Notes: a model not told the origin generated them from the letters alone. A DNA stretch of 64,000 nucleotides from Micromonospora ferruginea (GCF_013694245.2 NZ_CP059322.2:5091001-5155000); one strand, 5' to 3'. Shown: positions 51,513 to 60,131, numbered from the stretch's first letter. Program-made: numbers and translations.

Positions 51513-52210
51513 CGCGACCCGCCCGGCAGCACCGGGTCGAGGCCCAGCCCGGTGTGGTCGACCATCCCGTCGCGCAGGCTCACCTCCCGGTCGGCGTACG
51601 CGGCGATCCGCGGCTCGTGCGTGACGAGCACGACGGTGGTGCGCTGTTCCCGGGCCAGCCGGACCAGGTGGGTGAGCACCTGCTCGCCGGCGAGCGTGTC
51701 GAGCGCGCCGGTGGGCTCGTCGGCGAAGAGCACCCGCGGCTCGGTGACCAGCGCCCGGGACAGCGCGCAGCGCTGCTGCTGCCCGCCGGACATCTCGCCG
51801 GGCCGGACGTCGGCGACCTCGGCCACGCCGAGCCGCTCCAGCCAGGTGAGCGCCGCCGTCCGCGCCTCTCGCCGCCCCGTGCCGGCGAGAAGCAGCGGAA
51901 GGGCGACGTTCTCCGCCGCGGTCAGCTCGGCGACGAGCTGGCCGAACTGGAACAGCACCCCGAAGTCGGTGCGGCGCAGCCGCGAGCGGGCCGCCTCCGA
52001 CCACGTGTCGATCCGCTCGCCGCGCCAGGTGACCTGGCCCGCGTCGGGTCGCAGGATGCCGGCGAGGCAGTGCAGCAGGGTGGACTTGCCGCAGCCGCTC
52101 GGGCCGGTGACGGCGAGGACCTCCCCCTCGGTCACGTCGAGCGTCACGCCGCGCAGCGCCGGTGTCGGGCCGTACGCCCGAACCACGCCGCGCGCCTCGA
52201 GGAACGTCAC
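51509..52210 (-). CDS. ABC exporter ATPase, LolD/MacB type
   Basis: A 233-residue ATPase: Walker A GPSGCGKST, Q-loop FQFGQLV, signature MSGGQQQR, Walker B VLFADEPTGALD and His in VTHEP. DEPTGALD is typical of FtsX-associated exporters. GTG at 52210 overlaps the padR stop by four bases, so regulator, ATPase and permease are translated as a coupled run. Confidence 0.9.
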   Translation of the reverse strand: MTFLEARGVVRAYGPTPALRGVTLDVTEGEVLAVTGPSGCGKSTLLHCLAGILRPDAGQVTWRGERIDTWSEAARSRLRRTDFGVLFQFGQLVAELTAAENVALPLLLAGTGRREARTAALTWLERLGVAEVADVRPGEMSGGQQQRCALSRALVTEPRVLFADEPTGALDTLAGEQVLTHLVRLAREQRTTVVLVTHEPRIAAYADREVSLRDGMVDHTGLGLDPVLPGGSR

Positions 52211-52743
52211 GGGTGCACCTCCCGGTGCCAGTCGGCGACCCGGTCGAGGGTGGTGTGCAACCACCGCAGGTCCGCGTCGAGGTGGGCGATGGCGAAGTCG
52301 GCGGCGACCACCTCGTCGAGGTGGGCGTCGGGGGCGGTCTTGACCGCGGTCAGCTCGCGCAGCCGGTCGTTGTGCGCCCGGCGCTGGGCGACCAGGTAGG
52401 CGCGGGCCTGGTCCGCGTCGGCCACCAGCAGCGCGACCACCACCTTGGCGAAGAGCGTGCTGGCCACGTACGGCATCGGTGGCTCGACGGTGGCCAGCCA
52501 CGCGTCGAGCGCGGCCCGCCCGTCGTCGGTGAGCGTGTAGGCGGTGCGGTCCGGCCCGCCCTCGCGGGTGGCGCCGGCCGGGGTGACCAGGCCGTCGCGG
52601 TGCAGCCGGGCCAGCGTCGCGTAGACCTGCCCGAAGGCGAGCGGCCGGGCCCGGGGCAGCCGCTCGTCGTGGGCGCGCTTCAGCTCGTAGCCGTGACGCG
52701 GCCCGCCGGCGAGCAGCCCGAGCAGAACGTGCTGGGTGGACAC
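52207..52743 (-). CDS. PadR family regulator of the exporter operon
   Basis: A 178-residue PadR protein: LLGLLAGGPRHGYELKRAHDE at the N-terminus, FGQVYATLARLHRDGLVT as recognition helix and wing, and a C-terminal helical dimer domain. GTG at 52743. A perfect 23-bp palindrome (52749-52771) lies 5 bp upstream of the start codon, so the operon is very likely self-repressed until an inducing drug or metabolite binds PadR. Confidence 0.9.
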   Translation of the reverse strand: MSTQHVLLGLLAGGPRHGYELKRAHDERLPRARPLAFGQVYATLARLHRDGLVTPAGATREGGPDRTAYTLTDDGRAALDAWLATVEPPMPYVASTLFAKVVVALLVADADQARAYLVAQRRAHNDRLRELTAVKTAPDAHLDEVVAADFAIAHLDADLRWLHTTLDRVADWHREVHP

Positions 52744-52748
52744 GGACC

Positions 52749-52771
52749 CACTATTCGCTGAGCGAATAGTG
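52749..52771. promoter_or_regulatory. PadR operator palindrome
   Basis: CACTATTCGCT, one central G, then AGCGAATAGTG: an 11-bp arm repeated exactly. It overlaps where the promoter of the padR-ABC operon must be, given only 42 bp to the next gene. Confidence 0.85.
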
Positions 52772-52785
52772 GTGTCAAGGGCGGG

Positions 52786-53352
52786 TCAGCGGGTCCACGC
52801 CGGATCGCGCCCGGTCCGGCCGAGCAACGTCGCCAGCGAGGCGGGATCGGCGTCCACCGGCACCGGCGCGCCGAACGCGCCCATCCGCTGCCCGGTGTCG
52901 CCCATCCGGTCCATGAACTCGTGCCCGGCCGCCACCACCGAGGGGTCCACCACCAGCTCCTGGCCGGTGGCGCGGGCCAGGTCCCAGCCGTGCACGGTGA
53001 GGTCGATCAGGGCCATCAGCCCGACCGTCTCCTGTGGCAGCCCCATGCCCGGCGAGGCGCCCTCCAGCGCGTCCGGGTCCGACCAGGCCTCGACCAGCCG
53101 CTCCGTCTCCGTGGCGAACCGGTCCCGCCAGCCCTCGGTCAGGTGGTCGGTGCCACCCGACCAGTCGACCTCCTCCCGCCGGGCCATCGCCTGGAAGTTG
53201 ACCGCCACCTCGAACAGGTGGTTGAGCAGATCGCGTACCGGATATTCGGGGCACGGGGTGGGCCGGTCGAGCTGGTCGTCGGCGACACCGCGCACCACCG
53301 CCGCCGTGCGCGGCGCGGCGACGGCCAGCAGTTCACTAGTCTTCGTGCTCAT
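52786..53352 (-). CDS. TIGR03086-like metal-binding protein (DinB/MPI fold)
   Basis: A 188-residue protein of the mycothiol-dependent maleylpyruvate isomerase/DinB fold: RPTPCPEYPVRDLLNHLFEV (first His) and LIDLTVHGWDLARATGQ (second His) mark the TIGR03086 group. The metal site is three His or equivalents; substrate unknown. ATG at 53352. It is divergent from an AraC-like gene with only 31 bp between start codons. Confidence 0.85.
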   Translation of the reverse strand: MSTKTSELLAVAAPRTAAVVRGVADDQLDRPTPCPEYPVRDLLNHLFEVAVNFQAMARREEVDWSGGTDHLTEGWRDRFATETERLVEAWSDPDALEGASPGMGLPQETVGLMALIDLTVHGWDLARATGQELVVDPSVVAAGHEFMDRMGDTGQRMGAFGAPVPVDADPASLATLLGRTGRDPAWTR

Positions 53353-53383
53353 CGGGCCAGCGTATGAGGGTGGTCTTGAAGAA

Positions 53384-54199
53384 ATGCGACACGAACCGCG
53401 GGGGGACAGCCGGGGGATCCTCGATCCCGGTCGGCTGCTGCGGCAGGTCCGGTTCCGGCGCCGGCTGCCCGACCCGGCGTTGCGCCCCTGGGTCGAGCAC
53501 TACTGGCTGATCGACTGGGACCTGACCGAACCGTTCGACCAGCGGATCGTGCCGCATCCGTCGGTCAACGTGGTGTTCCAGGCGCAGGACGGCGCCGCCG
53601 AGCACGGCCTGGTGGCCGGCGTCGACACCGGCCTGTTCGCCGTCACGCTGCACGGCGCCGGGCGGGTCACCGGCGTGCAGTTCCGCCCCGGCGGCTTCCG
53701 CCCGTTCTGGCGCCGCCCGGTCGCCGAGCTGACCGGCCGCCGCATCCCGCTCGTGGCCGACGTCGGGCTGCCGGCCGGCGGCGGGCCGATCTGCCCGGGC
53801 GCCGACGACGAGCGGTGCCGCCGGCTGGACGCCCTGCTGTCCGGTTGGGGTCCGGCGCCCGACCCGGCCGCCGCCGAGGCCGTCGCGCTGGTCGAGGAGA
53901 TCCGCGTCGACCGGAGCGTGCTGCGGGTGGCCGACCTCGCCGGTCGGCACGGCGTCTCCACCCGCCGGCTCCAGCGACTCTTCCTCGACCACGTCGGCGT
54001 CGGTCCGAAGTGGGTGATCCGCCGGTACCGGCTCCAGGAGGCGATCGAGCAGGCCGCCGCCGGACCGCTGGACTGGTCGCGGGTCGCCGCCGATCTGGGG
54101 TACGCCGACCAGGCGCACCTGGTCCGCGAGTTCACCGCCGTCACCGGCGTCCCGCCCGCCGCGTACGCCCGCTCGCTGGGTGCCGCGGGCGGCGCCTGA
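53384..54199 (+). CDS. AraC family transcriptional regulator
   Basis: A 271-residue protein. Residues 20-135 match the DUF6597-like N-terminal domain (PWVEHYWLIDWDL, PHPSVNVVFQ, GVQFRPGGF), and residues 165-262 are the double helix-turn-helix AraC DNA-binding domain (RVADLAGRHGVSTRRLQRLF; DWSRVAADLGYADQAHLVREF; PAAYARS). ATG at 53384; the ribosome site is poor. It may control the divergent metal-binding protein gene. Confidence 0.85.
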   Translation: MRHEPRGDSRGILDPGRLLRQVRFRRRLPDPALRPWVEHYWLIDWDLTEPFDQRIVPHPSVNVVFQAQDGAAEHGLVAGVDTGLFAVTLHGAGRVTGVQFRPGGFRPFWRRPVAELTGRRIPLVADVGLPAGGGPICPGADDERCRRLDALLSGWGPAPDPAAAEAVALVEEIRVDRSVLRVADLAGRHGVSTRRLQRLFLDHVGVGPKWVIRRYRLQEAIEQAAAGPLDWSRVAADLGYADQAHLVREFTAVTGVPPAAYARSLGAAGGA

Positions 54200-54240
54200 C
54201 CCGCCGGACGGGGCGGCCGGCGCGCTCGTCGGCGGCCGGC

Positions 54241-54294
54241 GGACGGCGGCGCTGCGGGCGGACGGGCGGACGGCGGCGCTGCGGGCGGCCGGCG
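54241..54294. repeat. Two 27-bp tandem repeats
   Basis: Copies at 54241-54267 and 54268-54294 share their first 21 bases (beginning GGACGGCGGCGCTGCGGGCG) and differ near the end. Confidence 0.8.
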
Positions 54295-54340
54295 CGGTTG
54301 CGCTGCGTAACAGCAGCCGAGGCTGCCGGGATCAGCCCGC

Positions 54341-54474
54341 GCCGCCTTTGCTCTGCAGCCACGGGCGCAGCACGCACGCAGGGTGACGGCAGCGGCCGGA
54401 CCGTCGCCGCGCCCTCGCGCCGGCCGCCGCTGCTCAGGGCGGTGCTGCACCGATGGCTGCAGAGCAAAGGCGGC
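54341..54474. repeat. 33-bp inverted repeat, 68-bp spacer
   Basis: Left arm 54341-54373 and right arm 54442-54474 match at 30 of 33 positions; the first 21 pairs (GCCGCCTTTGCTCTGCAGCCA) are perfect. The ends resemble a small non-coding mobile element or a dispersed palindrome, but no target duplication is clear. Confidence 0.8.
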
Positions 54475-54547
54475 GACGGGGTCACGCCGCCGGCCGAGCC
54501 GGCCGGACACGCCGAGTGACAATGCCGATGAATACGAAGGGTGACCG

Positions 54548-56092
54548 TCAGCGGCGACGGACGGCAACCACGGCGACGTCGTCGTGGATCTCCGGCGGGG
54601 CCAGCTCGATCAGCAGCCGCTGGCAGAACTGGTCGAGGTCGTCGTCCACCCGGGTGGCCACCACGCCGAGCGCGGCCATGCCGTCGTCGATGGTGGCGTC
54701 CCGCCGCTCGATCAGGCCGTCGGTGTAGAGCACCAGCGTGGCCCCGGCCGGCAGCACAAACTCCAGATCGGGCGGGCGCGGCGCGCGCACACCGAGCAGC
54801 GGCGCGGTCTGCGCCACGAACTCGACCCGCCCGTCGCGGTTCAGCAACGCCGGCAGGTGCCCGGCGCTGGCCAGCCGGATCAGCCCGGTGCCCGGGTGCA
54901 GCAGCAGCACGCAGATGGTGGCCAGTTCGGTCGGCAGCAGCGCCCGCATCAGCTCGTTGACCCGGTCCAGGATCACGCCCGGCTGGTGCCCCTCGACCGC
55001 GTACGCCCGCACCGCGTGCCGCAGCTCGGCCATCACCGTGGCGGCGTGCAGCGAGTGCCCGGCCACGTCGCCGATCGCCACCAGCAGGTGCCCGTCGAGC
55101 ATCACCAGCTCGTAGAAGTCCCCGCCCACCTCGGTCTGCGCGCTCGCCGGCTCGTAGCGGACGGCCAGGTCCAGGCCGACCACCTCGGGCAGCCGCCGGG
55201 GCAGCAGGCTGCGCTGGAGCGTCACCGCGATCCGGTGCTCCTCGTCGAACGAGCGCTGCGCCTCCACCGCCGACGCGACCGCCTGGGCGAGCTGCACCAG
55301 CACCGGCGTCCGTACGGTCTGGGTCGACGTGGGCACCACCACGTAGAGCGGGGCCCGGTCCTCGCGCAGCCGGGAGGCGGCCACGGTCACCGTGTCGTCG
55401 GCCGGCCACTCGGTCAACGGCCAGTTGCCCGGCTGGTCCACCCACACCCGGGTGCCGATCGGCACGCCGGTGTCGTCCACCACCCACGGCACGATCGTGG
55501 CCGGCGTGTGCGGGTCGACCGCCACCCCGGCCAGGCAGTCCCCGTCGAACGTCTCGGCCACCACCGCCGCCGGCGAGCGGAAGATCCGCGCCGCGCCGGA
55601 CGCGGCCGCCTCCAGCAGCCGGACGAAGTTCGGCGCCGCGTGCATGTCCACGGTGGCGTCGGCGAGCGCGGCCAACCGCTCGGCGAGCTGCTCGGCCCGC
55701 CGACGGGCCCGGTAGTAGCGCAGCACCGCGTGCGCGGTGGCGACCAGCTCCTCCGGCTCGATCGGCTCGGTCAGGTAGGCGTCCGCGCCCCGGGTGAGCC
55801 CCTGCGCCCGGTCCACCACGTCCACCGCGTGCGCGGAGACGTGAATGACCGGGGTGGACGGGTGCGCCTCCTTGATCCGCTCGCACACCTCGAAGCCGCT
55901 CATGTCCGGCAGCCGCACGTCGAGCACCACCAGGTCGACCGGCTCCCGGGCCACCCGCTCCAGCGCCTCCGTGCCGTTCTCGGCCTCGACGGTCGTGAAG
56001 CCGGCCCGGCTGAGCCAGTTCACCAGCAGGTAGCGCTTCGGCCCGCTGTCGTCGACCACCAGCACCGTCGCCGGCCCGCCCTCCACCGTCAC
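54548..56092 (-). CDS. Receiver-GAF-SpoIIE phosphatase (RsbU/RsbP-like)
   Basis: A 514-residue protein. Residues 5-125 are a receiver domain (VDDSGPKRY, phosphoacceptor in LVVLDVRLPDMSGFE, LTEPIEP in place of the usual TKP). Then comes a GAF-like region (140-280) and a PP2C phosphatase (300-514): TEVGGDFYELV, AIGDVAGHSLHAA, LYTDGLIERR and HDDVAVVAV. It should dephosphorylate a STAS protein when the receiver is phosphorylated. GTG at 56092 overlaps the upstream kinase stop, pairing the two. Last gene of the stressosome run. Confidence 0.92.
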   Translation of the reverse strand: MTVEGGPATVLVVDDSGPKRYLLVNWLSRAGFTTVEAENGTEALERVAREPVDLVVLDVRLPDMSGFEVCERIKEAHPSTPVIHVSAHAVDVVDRAQGLTRGADAYLTEPIEPEELVATAHAVLRYYRARRRAEQLAERLAALADATVDMHAAPNFVRLLEAAASGAARIFRSPAAVVAETFDGDCLAGVAVDPHTPATIVPWVVDDTGVPIGTRVWVDQPGNWPLTEWPADDTVTVAASRLREDRAPLYVVVPTSTQTVRTPVLVQLAQAVASAVEAQRSFDEEHRIAVTLQRSLLPRRLPEVVGLDLAVRYEPASAQTEVGGDFYELVMLDGHLLVAIGDVAGHSLHAATVMAELRHAVRAYAVEGHQPGVILDRVNELMRALLPTELATICVLLLHPGTGLIRLASAGHLPALLNRDGRVEFVAQTAPLLGVRAPRPPDLEFVLPAGATLVLYTDGLIERRDATIDDGMAALGVVATRVDDDLDQFCQRLLIELAPPEIHDDVAVVAVRRR

Positions 56093-57435
56093 GCTCCGCC
56101 CACGGGTAGGACCACGGTGAACGTGCTGCCCCGACCCCGTTCGCTGGTCAGCTCCAGCGTCCCGCCGAGCAGGGTGACCAGCCGACGCGCGTACGGCAGG
56201 CCGAGACCGGTGCCGCCGACCCGGGTCGTGCCGGGCACCTGGTAGAACTCCTCGAAGATCCGCTCGTGCAGCTCCGGCGGGATGCCGACCCCGGTGTCGG
56301 TGACCGCGAGCGACCACATCTCGCCGCAGCGCTCGGCACGCAACCGCACCTCGCCCCGCTCGGTGAACTTCAGGCCGTTGTGCAGCAGGTTGCGCAGCAC
56401 CTGGGCGAGCAGCACCTCGTCCGAGCGGACCGTGGCCGGCGCGGGCGGCTCCTCGACCACCAGTTCCACCTCCGGCCGGGTGGCCAACGCCCGCAGCGTG
56501 CCGCGCAGTTGCCCGAACACCGCGCGCAGGTCGACCTCGGACCAGTCCGGCTCGATCCGCCCCGACTCGGCCTTCGCCAGGTCGAGCAGCTCGTTCACCA
56601 GGGCCAGCAGGTCACCGGCGGACGACCGGATCAGCCCCACCTGGCGGGCCTGCTCGCCGGTGAGCGGATCGGACGCGGAGTCGGCCAGCAGCCGCCCCAG
56701 CCCGATGATCGCGGTGACCGGGGCGCGCAGCTCGTGACTGACGTTGGCCAGGAACCGGCTCTTCGACTCGCTGGCGGCCCGCAACTGGGCCGACTTCTCG
56801 TCCAGCTCGGCGTAGAGCGCCACCACGCCGCGGTTGGTCTCCTCCAACTCCTCGGTGAGCTGGTTGTAGAGCGCCATCACGCCCCGGTTGGTCTCCGCCA
56901 GCTCGGAGTTGAGCACCGCCAGCTCGTCCCGCTGGGAACGCACCTCGTCGAGCGCGGCGATGAGCTGGGCGTTCTGCGCGGCCAACTCGTCCAGCGCGGA
57001 ACCCGGAGCACGCTCGGCCAGCTCGTCGCGGAGCCGGCCGGCGCGTTCCGGTGTCAGCTCCTCGGCGTGGTCCGGTATTCGTCGGGACATCCTCACGACG
57101 GTATCGCCCTCGACCGTGATCACCTGCAACGAGTCCACCAGACGTGCGACCGCGCCGGACTGCGGCTCGTACCGGCCGCCGGGCAGCGGACGCACCGGCG
57201 ACAGGTCCACCCGGAGCCGGGCGCGGCCGGCGACCTCCCGGTCGACGGCGAACGTGACGTCCGCCCCCTCGACCCCGCGCAGCAGCTCCCGGGCCACCTC
57301 GCTGAGCGCGGTGGCGATCCGGACCTGGTCCTGGTGCTCCAGCCCGACCGCCGCGGCGACCTCCCGGCCCCGCTGGCGGACCAGGAAGATGTCCTGCTCG
57401 ACCCGGAGCGCCAGGTGCAGCAGCCGCTCACTCAT
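56089..57435 (-). CDS. Histidine kinase with a degenerate RsbT-like head
   Basis: A 448-residue cytosolic kinase. Residues 1-125 resemble the RsbT ATPase fold (DIFLVRQRGREVAAAVGLEHQDQVRIATALSEVARELLR), but the N-box SELARN has become SEVARE and the glycine boxes are gone, so it cannot bind ATP normally. A coiled coil with duplicated ETNRGVxALY blocks (about 160-230) leads to HisKA (FLANVSHELRAPV) and HATPase (NLLHNGLKF, DTGVGI, GGTGLGLPYA). ATG at 57435 overlaps the RsbX-like stop. It likely phosphorylates the receiver of the next gene. Confidence 0.88.
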   Translation of the reverse strand: MSERLLHLALRVEQDIFLVRQRGREVAAAVGLEHQDQVRIATALSEVARELLRGVEGADVTFAVDREVAGRARLRVDLSPVRPLPGGRYEPQSGAVARLVDSLQVITVEGDTVVRMSRRIPDHAEELTPERAGRLRDELAERAPGSALDELAAQNAQLIAALDEVRSQRDELAVLNSELAETNRGVMALYNQLTEELEETNRGVVALYAELDEKSAQLRAASESKSRFLANVSHELRAPVTAIIGLGRLLADSASDPLTGEQARQVGLIRSSAGDLLALVNELLDLAKAESGRIEPDWSEVDLRAVFGQLRGTLRALATRPEVELVVEEPPAPATVRSDEVLLAQVLRNLLHNGLKFTERGEVRLRAERCGEMWSLAVTDTGVGIPPELHERIFEEFYQVPGTTRVGGTGLGLPYARRLVTLLGGTLELTSERGRGSTFTVVLPVGGA

Positions 57436-58445
57436 GGGGCCACCTGGGCGACCAGGACACACGCGTCGTCACGGCGGACCCCGGCGTCGCGCAGCAGCGT
57501 CGCGGCGGTCAGCAGCGGTGGGCGGCCGGCCAGCCCGGGATAGTCGTCCAGGTTCCAGCGGTCCACCACGCCGTCGCTGTGCATCACCAGCGTCGCGCCG
57601 GGCGGGAACGGGTAGTCGTACCCGCGGATGGTCGGACGCTGGTGCCCGGCGATGCCGGGCAGCGAGACCAGGCCGCGCCGCCGCTCGCCGGCGGCCACGA
57701 TCATGGCGGCGATGTTGCCCAGGCCGGCGAAGCGCAGTTGCCCGGTCGCGGAGTCCGGCTCGGCCACCGCGAGCGCCGCGCCGCGCGTGTGCGAGATGGC
57801 GGCGTGCAGGTGCCGCACCACGACGTCCGGCGGGCCGGCCGGCGCCGAGCGGAACGCGGCGACCGCCGCGCCGGTGGCGGCGGCGGCCAGCGGCCCGTGC
57901 CCCAGCCCGTCACAGACCAGCACCTGGCGGCGCCCGTCGACGATCCGCACCGCGTAGCCGTCGCCGCTGTCCTGCTCGCCGGTGATCGGCCGGGCCAGCC
58001 CGCCGGCCCAGTCCGGCGCCGGCGGCGGCCCGTCCCACACCTGGACGGTCAGGACCGTGCCCCGGCCGGGCACCGAGTAGCCGTCGAACCGGCTCGCCTG
58101 CCGGGTGATCGCGCCGAGGCCGATGCCGAGCGTGCCGGACGTGGAGTGCCCGTCGGCCGAGGAGAGCGTGAGGTCGGCCATGCCGGGGCCGGAGTCGATG
58201 GCCACCAGCTCCACCCCGGCCCGCCCGTCGCGCCGGGCCGGACGCAGCAGCAGGGCGCCCTCGCGGGCGTGCTTGACCAGGTTGCTGGTGATCTCGGCGG
58301 TGACGATGGCCAGGTCCGCGACGCGCGGCGGGCTCAGTTCGAGCTGCCGTCCGAGGCGCTCGGCCACCCGGCGTACGCCGCCCGCGGTCGCGCCGTTGTC
58401 GACGCGGAACCACACGCCGTGGTCGGGGACCACGTCGGCGATCAT
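57432..58445 (-). CDS. HATPase fused to RsbX-type phosphatase
   Basis: A 337-residue protein. Residues 10-135 are an RsbT/RsbW-like ATPase (TAEITSNLVKHA, DSGPGM, GTLGIGLGA). Residues 140-337 are a compact PP2C of RsbX type: SGDGYAVRI, VLVCDGLGHGPLAA, MHSDGVVDRW and RRDDACVLV. RsbX resets the stressosome by removing phosphates from RsbS and RsbR. ATG at 58445 overlaps the rsbT stop. Having kinase and phosphatase on one chain lets the same protein add and remove phosphate. Confidence 0.88.
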   Translation of the reverse strand: MIADVVPDHGVWFRVDNGATAGGVRRVAERLGRQLELSPPRVADLAIVTAEITSNLVKHAREGALLLRPARRDGRAGVELVAIDSGPGMADLTLSSADGHSTSGTLGIGLGAITRQASRFDGYSVPGRGTVLTVQVWDGPPPAPDWAGGLARPITGEQDSGDGYAVRIVDGRRQVLVCDGLGHGPLAAAATGAAVAAFRSAPAGPPDVVVRHLHAAISHTRGAALAVAEPDSATGQLRFAGLGNIAAMIVAAGERRRGLVSLPGIAGHQRPTIRGYDYPFPPGATLVMHSDGVVDRWNLDDYPGLAGRPPLLTAATLLRDAGVRRDDACVLVAQVAP

Positions 58446-58861
58446 CGCGACCACTTGGTGACGGTGATCGTCGTGCCCTCGCCGACAGCGGTCCGGATGT
58501 CGAACTCGTCGACGAGCCGGCGGGCGCCGCTGAGCCCGAGGCCCAGCCCGCCGCCGGTGGTGTAGCCGTCGGTGAGGGCCAGGTCGAGGTCGGGGATGCC
58601 CGGCCCCTGGTCGGCGAAGACGATGCGGACGCCGCGGCGGCGGCCGTCGGAGACGGTGGTGACCTCGGCGCTGCCCCCGCCGCCGTAGATCAGGGTGTTG
58701 CGGGCCAGCTCGCTGGCGGCGGTGACCAGCTTGGTCTGGTCGACCAGGGACAGTCGGGCCGCGACCGCGGTGGTACGCACCAACTGCCGGACCCGCACCA
58801 CGTCCTCGTCGCTACGGATCGCCTGCGTCGCCGGCGTCCCCAGGTCGAGGCCGGTGGTCAT
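58442..58861 (-). CDS. rsbT: RsbT-type stressosome kinase
   Basis: A 139-residue serine/threonine kinase of the GHKL fold: DQTKLVTAASELARNTLIYGGGG (N-box), FADQGPGIPDLDLA (G1) and GGGLGLGLSGARRLVDEF (G2). In the Bacillus paradigm it phosphorylates RsbR and RsbS, leaves the stressosome and activates an RsbU phosphatase. ATG at 58861 overlaps the rsbS TGA. Confidence 0.93.
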   Translation of the reverse strand: MTTGLDLGTPATQAIRSDEDVVRVRQLVRTTAVAARLSLVDQTKLVTAASELARNTLIYGGGGSAEVTTVSDGRRRGVRIVFADQGPGIPDLDLALTDGYTTGGGLGLGLSGARRLVDEFDIRTAVGEGTTITVTKWSR

Positions 58862-59271
58862 GGCGTCGCCGTCGCGTCGGCGTCCTCGTCGTCGCCGAGC
58901 GTCACGTCCCCGTCGTCGGCGCGGGACGCCGCGATCAGTTCCATGCCCCGCTCGACGTTGAGCGCGGTGCGGATGCCGTTGAGCGAGAGCCCCAGCTCGA
59001 CCAGGGTGATGGCGACGGCGGGACGCATCCCGACCACCACCGTCTCGGCGTCGAGCACCTTCGAGATCGACGCGATGGTGGAGAGCATCCGGCCGACGAA
59101 GGAGTCGACGATGTCCAGCGCCGTGATGTCGATGATGACGCCGTGGCACCCGGTGGCGACGATCCGCTCGGCCAGGTCCTCCTGGAGCTGGACCGCCGTC
59201 TGGTCGGACATGTCGACCTGGATGGAGACCAGCAGGATGTCGCCGATCTTGAGAATCGGCACCCGCTCCAT
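58858..59271 (-). CDS. rsbS: RsbS-type stressosome scaffold
   Basis: A 137-residue single STAS domain: RVPILKIGDILLVSIQVDMSD at the start and IDITALDIVDSFVGRML with the phosphorylated Ser. The acidic C-terminal tail (GDVTLGDDEDAD) is an extra. ATG at 59271 is preferred because GGGAGG lies at a good distance; GTG at 59274 would overlap rsbR by four bases. RsbS packs with RsbR into the stressosome core. Confidence 0.93.
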   Translation of the reverse strand: MERVPILKIGDILLVSIQVDMSDQTAVQLQEDLAERIVATGCHGVIIDITALDIVDSFVGRMLSTIASISKVLDAETVVVGMRPAVAITLVELGLSLNGIRTALNVERGMELIAASRADDGDVTLGDDEDADATATP

Positions 59272-60131
59272 CACGCCTCCCGGCGCGTGCGGCGGGAGGC
59301 GGTCTCGACGCCGGTCAGGCGCAGCACGTGGCGCAGCGCGTCGGCCAGGCTCGCCTTGGTCGCGATGTCGCCGAACTCGATGCCGAGGGCGACGATCGTC
59401 TGGGCGATCTGGGGCCGGATGCCGGAGATGATGCAGTCGGCGCCCATCAGCCGGGCGGCCACCACGGTCTTGAGGATGTGCTGGGCGACCTGGGTGTCCA
59501 CCGCCGGCACGCCGGTGATGTCGATGATCGCGTACGGCGAGCCGGTGTCGACGAGCGTCTGCAGCAGCCGCTCCATCACCACCTGGGCGCGGGCCGAGTC
59601 GAGCGTCCCGACCAGCGGGACGGCGACCACGCCCTCCCAGAGCTTGACCACCGGCGTGGACAGCTCCAGCAACTGCTCCGCCTGGTCGGCGATCAGGCTC
59701 TCCCGGGCCCGGACGAACGTCTCGAAGGTGAAGAGCCCCATCTGGTCGACCAGCGCGGAGAAGGCGACGAAGTCGCGCAGGGTGGCCTCGCCCTGGTCCT
59801 CCTCCATCAGCTCCAGCACGGCGTCCTTGATCGCGAACACGCTGATCGCGGTCTCGGTGGCGCTGAATCCCTGCCGGGCGCGGGTGGTGGAGACCTCCGC
59901 GAGCACCGCCCGCAGCTCGCCGCCGTGCTCGTCGGCCAGGTCACCGAGACCCTGCCGGGCGGCGTCGACCACGGCGCGGTGCAACTCCTGCACCTGGCGG
60001 GCCAGTTCGGCCCGGCTCAGCCGGCCGCGCAACGAACTGGCGACGATTTCGATCCAGCGGTTGGTCAACCGGTCCGCGTGCCGACTCAGCAGTTCGGCGA
60101 GCCGCCCACCCTGTTCCGCGCTCAATGCCAC
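59271..60131 (-). CDS. rsbR: RsbR-type stressosome sensor
   Basis: A 286-residue protein. Residues 1-150 form an all-helical N-terminal sensor of RsbRD type (TRARQGFSATETAISVFAIKDAVLELM), and residues 160-275 form a STAS domain with STPVVKLWEGVVAVPLVGTLDS and DITGVPAVDTQVAQHI, where Thr residues would be phosphorylated by RsbT. GTG at 60131 has GGGAGG upstream. First gene of the operon; it faces the rsbV-like gene 160 bp away. Confidence 0.92.
   Translation of the reverse strand: MALSAEQGGRLAELLSRHADRLTNRWIEIVASSLRGRLSRAELARQVQELHRAVVDAARQGLGDLADEHGGELRAVLAEVSTTRARQGFSATETAISVFAIKDAVLELMEEDQGEATLRDFVAFSALVDQMGLFTFETFVRARESLIADQAEQLLELSTPVVKLWEGVVAVPLVGTLDSARAQVVMERLLQTLVDTGSPYAIIDITGVPAVDTQVAQHILKTVVAARLMGADCIISGIRPQIAQTIVALGIEFGDIATKASLADALRHVLRLTGVETASRRTRREA

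Larger units (their letters stand above)
54200..54547. other. 348-bp gene-free stretch rich in repeats
   Basis: No gene is supported here: the open frames are GC-driven and of low complexity. It holds a tandem 27-bp duplication (54241-54294) and a 33-bp inverted repeat (54341-54373 with 54442-54474). It lies between the convergent ends of the AraC gene and the PP2C gene. Confidence 0.7.

Noticed and set aside
54200..54547. A gene in the gap after the AraC gene
   Set aside because: All open frames are GC-skewed, lack a ribosome site and cross the inverted repeat; no plausible protein.
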